In this document: positions 7,071 to 9,777 of the stretch, piece by piece
Position numbering within the stretch: position 1 is the first letter of the stretch
Layout: every line of letters begins with the position of its first letter
NCBI GenBank assembly: GCA_022567055.1
Contig: JADFHU010000150.1
Location: 1-9,777, forward strand
DNA length: 9,777 bases
From: Planctomycetota bacterium
GTDB lineage: Bacteria > Planctomycetota > Phycisphaerae > Sedimentisphaerales > Anaerobacaceae
Direction of reading: 5' to 3'
Made by a program: the position numbers and the translations under genes
Notes under the pieces: generated by a model
Database searches by the model: none
What the model saw: only the letters and a program-made list of their open reading frames with translations
What the model was told of the DNA's origin: nothing

Positions 7071-7402
7071 GGAAGAGTGATCCAAACGGTCAAGTAATCA
7101 GTAATCGGTAATCAGTAAACAGTGATCGGTTTGGCCTGAAAAGGCTTAGAGCGCCTAACAAAATGAATCGTCGCACCGAAAACGAGCGTTTCTGTGTCTG
7201 GCAAGGAAGGCGAAGCAGGCCGTCCGAGGACGGTCGATGGAGCCTGACGCCGTCCAGGCGCAGAATAAGCCGTTTGAATGCAGAGTCATTTTGCGTAGGG
7301 GCTCTTATTACTTTACCACTGTTTACTACCTTGCAGATGTCTAGAGAAGGGCCCAAGAAAGGGGTCTTTACATCATCGTCATAAGATGCGGTTGCCCTGG
7401 GG
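7071..7402. other. 332-base intergenic gap with tandem repeat and hairpin-rich segment
   Basis: Besides the heptamer array, the segment 7163-7262 is GC-richer than its surroundings and contains two adjacent small inverted repeats: CCGTCC (7220-7225) with GGACGG (7228-7233), and GCCTG (7242-7246) with CAGGC (7255-7259). GCCT-GAAA-AGGC (about 7134-7145) is a third mini-hairpin. Frames that stay open here on either strand (for example 7090-7419 minus, 7163-7384 plus) have compositions unlike real proteins. I see no clear terminator after the epimerase gene and no strong promoter for the DUF2723 gene. Confidence 0.55.
7096..7130. repeat. Five tandem 7-base units, consensus RATCRGT
   Basis: The units are AATCAGT, AATCGGT, AATCAGT, AAACAGT and GATCGGT, directly joined. 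A likely decayed sixth, AAACGGT, lies at 7084-7090 with 5 bases between. The array ends 26 bases upstream of the chosen ATG of the DUF2723 gene, so it falls in that gene's leader. With 7-base units and no unique spacers it is not a CRISPR array. Similar TAATCAGTAATCGG strings are, from memory, widespread intergenic repeats in environmental genomes. Confidence 0.85.
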
Positions 7403-8365
7403 TTAGGACCCCTTCTCATACTCGACGACCATCTTCAGAATCTCTTCCAAGGGGGTCTTAGGCTCCCACCCGATGGTCTCTCTAATGCGGTCCGTACAGG
7501 GGACGCGTCGCATCATATCCTCAATGGAACGGCCGTAGGCATCGTGATAGGAGACATGGGTCTTGCCGCCTTGACTGCCGGTGACTTCAATGACCCGGTC
7601 GGCTAACTGCTCGATGGAGATTTCATCGGTGGAGCCAATGTTAAAGACCTTTCCCGCGGCCTTCTTCGTCACCATCAAGGCCATCACGCCCTCAACGACA
7701 TCCCCCACATAGCAGAAGCAGCGCGTCTGCTGTCCCGTGCCATAGATCTGGATAGGCTCATCCCTTAGGGCCCATTGCACAAAACGAGGGACCACCATGC
7801 CGTAGCGTCCCGTCTGCCGGGGACCGATGGTGTTGAATAAACGACCGATCACCACATTCAGTCCATACTGTGCGAAATAGGCCTGGCCGAGGAACTCGTC
7901 AATGGCCTTGCTGCAGGCATAGGACCAACGCGAAAAGGCGGTGCTGCCCAGGACAAAATCATCCTCTTCACGAAAGGGTACGGCTTCACTCTTACCATAC
8001 ACCTCACTCGTGGAGGCCAGAAAGATCTTCTTGCCAAAACGATTGGCCTTCTTCAGGACGATCTCGGTGCCTCCTATATTGGTTTCAATGGTGTGAACCG
8101 GGTCTTCCGCGATGAGTTGCACACCCACGGCTGCGGCCAAATGGAAGATGCAATCACACTCCTTCACAAACATCTGCACCAAGTCACCCTCTCGGATGTC
8201 CCCGTGGACAAAGGTCAGATCCGCGTGGTCTCGAATGGACTGGAGGTTTTCGAGGCTGCCCGTGCTGAGATTATCTATGATGGCGACTTGATGGCCTTCC
8301 ACCAAGAGTTTCCCAACCAGATGAGATCCAATAAATCCGGCGCCGCCGGTGACAAGTATGTTCAT
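7403..8365 (-). CDS. NAD-dependent epimerase/dehydratase, UDP-glucuronate decarboxylase-like
   Basis: A 320-residue extended short-chain dehydrogenase/reductase that remodels a nucleotide sugar in the cytoplasm. Visible: NAD-binding TGGAGFIG (6-13) and Asp31 at the end of beta-2, which favours NAD; HLAA (75-78); the catalytic Y149-x3-K153 pair with Ser118/Thr119; FNTIGPRQTGRYGMVVPRF (177-195) for nucleotide-sugar binding; and a final GWEP (299-302). The active-site STSEVYG (118-124), with Glu121, and Arg287 in RRVP resemble the Ser-Glu and Arg used by UDP-glucuronate decarboxylases (ArnA, UXS). Simple 4-epimerases usually have S.ATVYG. A decarboxylase or uronate-processing role is therefore likely but unproven. 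The internal ATG at 8365 is chosen because the NAD-binding strand starts there, with AAGAAGAAG about 10 bases upstream; extending to 8479 adds a low-complexity basic leader. It diverges from the PGPGW gene and is separated from the next minus-strand gene by 332 bases. Confidence 0.9.
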   Translation of the reverse strand: MNILVTGGAGFIGSHLVGKLLVEGHQVAIIDNLSTGSLENLQSIRDHADLTFVHGDIREGDLVQMFVKECDCIFHLAAAVGVQLIAEDPVHTIETNIGGTEIVLKKANRFGKKIFLASTSEVYGKSEAVPFREEDDFVLGSTAFSRWSYACSKAIDEFLGQAYFAQYGLNVVIGRLFNTIGPRQTGRYGMVVPRFVQWALRDEPIQIYGTGQQTRCFCYVGDVVEGVMALMVTKKAAGKVFNIGSTDEISIEQLADRVIEVTGSQGGKTHVSYHDAYGRSIEDMMRRVPCTDRIRETIGWEPKTPLEEILKMVVEYEKGS

Positions 8366-8441
8366 GGTCAAGTGCTTCTTCTTATGGCACTGGGTTGCCG
8401 GCTGTCTGTTGCCGCGTCGTCTGCGCACACTCCGTGCCCGT

Positions 8442-8471
8442 CGGCTGCGCAGGCAATCACCTGCGCGGCCG
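8442..8471 (-). other. Strong GC-rich stem-loop in the epimerase leader
   Basis: Bases 8442-8453 pair with 8460-8471 to give a 12-base-pair stem containing one T-G mismatch, closed by a 6-base loop (CAATCA on the plus strand). It lies about 77 bases upstream of the epimerase ATG and, if transcription starts further right, would be in that mRNA's 5' leader. No T-tract follows on either strand, so it is not a standard intrinsic terminator. It could be a leader structure or a piece of a palindromic repeat. Confidence 0.6.
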
Positions 8472-8626
8472 TGAGACAACCAACCCTATTCATTCTCATT
8501 GACGACAAACTCAACATAAGCATCGGTATACCAATAAGATAGCTTTAGTGCAAGCCAACACCGAAGCTCAGTCCTGCAGAGTGACGGTGAAGCGGTATGC
8601 TTTGCCCGATAATCTTCTCCCTGCTC

Positions 8627-8646
8627 TTAGGGACCGTCGTCCCTAA
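8627..8646. other. Perfect 8-base-pair inverted repeat upstream of the PGPGW gene
   Basis: TTAGGGAC (8627-8634) and GTCCCTAA (8639-8646) flank a CGTC loop and are followed by AAAA on the plus strand. The T-tract is on the wrong side for an intrinsic terminator on either strand. The position, 64 bases before the PGPGW ATG and 14 bases after a GATAAT element, would fit an operator or leader hairpin. Confidence 0.45.
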
Positions 8647-8710
8647 AAAAGACAAGCTACTCCTCTAATAGCGGAGTATGATGGGGCGGTTCAGAAGAAA
8701 GATCAGTTGA

Positions 8711-9166
8711 ATGCTCGAATGGATCATAAATCATAGAATACTGCTCGGCTGGTTGGGGGCTGCCTCTGTCGTGACCTTCCTGGCGACCCTGTTCCTTGTT
8801 CCCTGGTTGGTCGTTCGTATTCCGGCGGACTACTTTACCCATCAAAAACGACATCGTCAGGCGAAGCAGAGTAAGCACCCCATCATACAGGTCACCCTGA
8901 TCATCGCGAAAAACGTGTTGGGCTGTCTCTTTGTCGTGATCGGCTTCGTCATGCTGTTCCTGCCCGGCCCAGGGTACATGACCATGCTGATCGGGGTCAT
9001 GTTTCTCGATTTTCCGGGCAAATATCAACTGGAGCGACGCCTGGTATCCTATGGGCCGGTCTTCCGTTCGATCAACTGGCTGCGCCACCGCACAGGACGA
9101 GACCCATTGATGGTGCAGTTTTTTAAGAAAGACCCACTAAACCGCGCACCTGAAAGGGTCGATTAG
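8711..9166 (+). CDS. PGPGW-family small transmembrane protein
   Basis: A 151-residue membrane protein with one helix at about 10-35 and a second hydrophobic pair at about 60-99. The hallmark is FLPGPGYMTMLIGVMFLDF (83-101): the PGPGW motif of this uncharacterised family, with the final tryptophan replaced by tyrosine (85-89). The stretch between the helices (41-56, TYFTHQ-KRHRQ-type) is strongly basic and probably cytoplasmic, as is the charged C-terminus. The family occurs in many bacteria and actinobacteria without an assigned function. ATG start, with an AG-rich AGAAGAAAG 9 or more bases upstream. The gene is transcribed away from the polysaccharide genes and is probably unrelated to them. 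A stem-loop lies 16 bases after its stop. Confidence 0.85.
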   Translation: MLEWIINHRILLGWLGAASVVTFLATLFLVPWLVVRIPADYFTHQKRHRQAKQSKHPIIQVTLIIAKNVLGCLFVVIGFVMLFLPGPGYMTMLIGVMFLDFPGKYQLERRLVSYGPVFRSINWLRHRTGRDPLMVQFFKKDPLNRAPERVD

Positions 9167-9181
9167 TCACACGTGTCGGTC

Positions 9182-9206
9182 GTCGATTCGGCAAGCCGGA
9201 ATCGAC
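9182..9206 (+). terminator. Possible terminator hairpin after the PGPGW gene
   Basis: GTCGATTC (9182-9189) pairs with GAATCGAC (9199-9206). Inside, GG/CC can extend the stem around a CAAG loop with one bulged G. It begins 16 bases after the stop codon. The following TTCAAATGG has only a poor T-tract, so termination efficiency is uncertain. Confidence 0.4.
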
Positions 9207-9374
9207 TTCAAATGGAAACCTGGGTGGACGATTGGCTCAATGGATGCCCGGGCCAAAAAAAGCTGAACGGTGACTAAAGGACCAGCAAGAAATAACTTGG
9301 ACCCCAAATTGTCCGACTTCTTTGTTGCCGATCCCAAACACAAGGTCCGATAGGATCTTTCGCAAGCCATAGCA

Positions 9375-9777
9375 ATGAGTAAGGCCAACAGTTCAGTCGC
9401 GTATTTGCAGTCCCTGCGCGCCCGGGACATCATGAGCAAGGACGTTTTCTGGGCTGATGCGGAGGACAGTGTCCAGACGACATTGGCGACCATGGATCGC
9501 TGTGGTGCGGATTACGTATTGCTCCGCAGTGCCGACAAGCTGGACGGTATCGTCTCCAGGTCCGATTTGCTGGGCGCGGTGAGCCCCTATTTGCGGCCAC
9601 AGTTCTGCCAGTACCGTCGATTATCGGATGATGCCTCCCTGCAAATCAAAATCAAGTGGGTCGCCTCTCGCCCCGTCTATACCACACCGCCGGATACAAC
9701 GGTCATGGTGGTTATGGAAAAAATGTGCAGGTTTGGTGGCAAGTGCCTGCCGGTGGTAGGTGAAACCGATTGGGTGC
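9375..9777 (+). CDS. CBS-domain-pair protein, 3' end missing
   Basis: The first 134 codons of a protein built from a CBS pair; the window ends inside the gene. CBS pairs (Bateman modules) bind adenosyl ligands such as AMP or ATP and sense energy or second-messenger state. CBS1 covers roughly residues 15-70 (RARDIMSKDVFWADAEDSV, then a LDGIVSRSDLL closing motif at 56-66). CBS2 runs from about 92 to the edge (ASRPVYTTPPDTTVMVVMEKM, then KCLPVV at 123-128). The frame opens after a TAG at 9351, and the ATG at 9375 is the first start codon. No strong Shine-Dalgarno is present; AGGA is about 18 bases upstream, so Met20 in DIMSKD is a weaker alternative. It is unknown whether another domain follows the CBS pair. 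It is separated from the PGPGW gene by 208 bases. Confidence 0.8.
   Translation, partial: MSKANSSVAYLQSLRARDIMSKDVFWADAEDSVQTTLATMDRCGADYVLLRSADKLDGIVSRSDLLGAVSPYLRPQFCQYRRLSDDASLQIKIKWVASRPVYTTPPDTTVMVVMEKMCRFGGKCLPVVGETDWV

Larger units (their letters stand above)
8366..8710. other. 345-base divergent intergenic region
   Basis: This region separates the epimerase (minus) and PGPGW (plus) starts, so it should hold promoters for both. It is split in composition: a GC-rich 8395-8480 with three CTGCGC strings and a strong hairpin, then a more AT-rich 8481-8700. Weak promoter-like pieces are GATAAT at 8608-8613 on the plus strand, without a good -35 box, and TTGCAC-17-TATACC on the minus strand (8553 to 8525). 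Neither is strong enough to call. A small 6-base-pair inverted repeat, TACTCC/GGAGTA (8658-8663, 8673-8678), is also present. Confidence 0.5.

Noticed and set aside
7096..7130. CRISPR array
   Set aside because: The units are 7 bases and directly joined, with no spacers of constant length and no cas genes nearby.
7163..7384. 73-codon plus-strand open frame in the same gap
   Set aside because: Its arginine/serine-rich composition comes from GC-rich repeat-like DNA. It has no recognisable motif and no ribosome site.
7090..7419. 109-codon open frame on the minus strand starting inside the epimerase gene's end
   Set aside because: It runs through hairpin-rich sequence, and its last residues (SLFTDYRLLIT) are just the translated heptamer tandem repeat. 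It has no domain and no proper start context.
8366..8479. N-terminal extension of the epimerase by 38 residues
   Set aside because: The extension is arginine-rich and encoded by the hairpin island. The Rossmann strand MNILVTGGAGFIG begins exactly at the internal ATG.
8525..8553. Minus-strand promoter candidate TTGCAC-17-TATACC for the epimerase
   Set aside because: It has only 3 of 6 and 4 of 6 matches, and TATACC is part of the palindrome GGTATACC. That is expected by chance in a region this long.
8678..8710. 10-codon upstream frame (MMGRFRRKIS) whose stop abuts the PGPGW ATG
   Set aside because: The GGAG lies only 1-4 bases before its ATGs, too close for good initiation, and short chance frames like this are common.
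8657..9088. 143-codon minus-strand frame opposite the PGPGW gene
   Set aside because: Antisense shadow of a gene with a recognised family motif; its composition is typical of shadows.
9167..9493. 108-codon minus-strand frame after the PGPGW gene
   Set aside because: It overlaps the start of the CBS protein, which has clear domain motifs. The frame itself shows no motif.

Overview
The window reads as part of a chromosomal cell-surface polysaccharide locus of a Gram-negative-type environmental bacterium. Five minus-strand genes make or export a glycan, a sixth minus-strand gene supplies a nucleotide sugar, and two unrelated housekeeping-type genes lie on the plus strand. The Gram-negative reading rests on an O-antigen ligase/polymerase-like protein beside a Wzx-type flippase. 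I cannot name the taxon. The short dispersed repeats between the genes are of a style I remember from environmental genomes such as Nitrospirota, NC10, Planctomycetes and Omnitrophota, but that is recollection and was not tested.

Layout in minus-strand transcription order (right to left): an extended-SDR NAD-dependent sugar-nucleotide epimerase/decarboxylase-like gene (8365 to 7403); a 332-base gap with a heptanucleotide tandem repeat and a hairpin-rich stretch; a DUF2723 (TMEM260-like) membrane glycosyltransferase (7070 to 5562) joined by a GTGA stop/start overlap to an O-antigen ligase/polymerase-family protein (5565 to 4183); a 376-base gap holding two copies of a dispersed repeat in opposite orientations; then a tightly packed trio of Wzx-like flippase (3806 to 2523), RimK-like ATP-grasp ligase (2521 to 1322) and GT4 glycosyltransferase (1325 to 45), spaced by 1 base and a 4-base overlap. 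A third repeat copy forms the 3' end of the GT4 gene. On the plus strand, diverging from the epimerase, are a small PGPGW-family membrane protein (8711 to 9166) and the start of a CBS-domain-pair protein (from 9375, cut by the window edge).

Inferred working model: the epimerase/decarboxylase makes a nucleotide sugar in the cytoplasm. GT4 adds sugars to a lipid-linked oligosaccharide, and the ATP-grasp protein may form an amide or peptide-type bond on the glycan or a precursor. The flippase moves the lipid-linked unit to the periplasm, where the ligase/polymerase and the DUF2723 polyprenyl-phosphate-sugar-type transferase act. A priming transferase, a chain-length regulator and an outer-membrane exporter are not seen, so the locus probably continues beyond the left edge.

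The most unusual features are the about 120-145 base dispersed repeat, which sits at the 3' ends of two genes and appears to encode the last 30 or so residues of the GT4 protein, a strong GC-rich hairpin in the epimerase leader, and the orphan ATP-grasp ligase. I do not see a clearly new defence, mobile or regulatory system.
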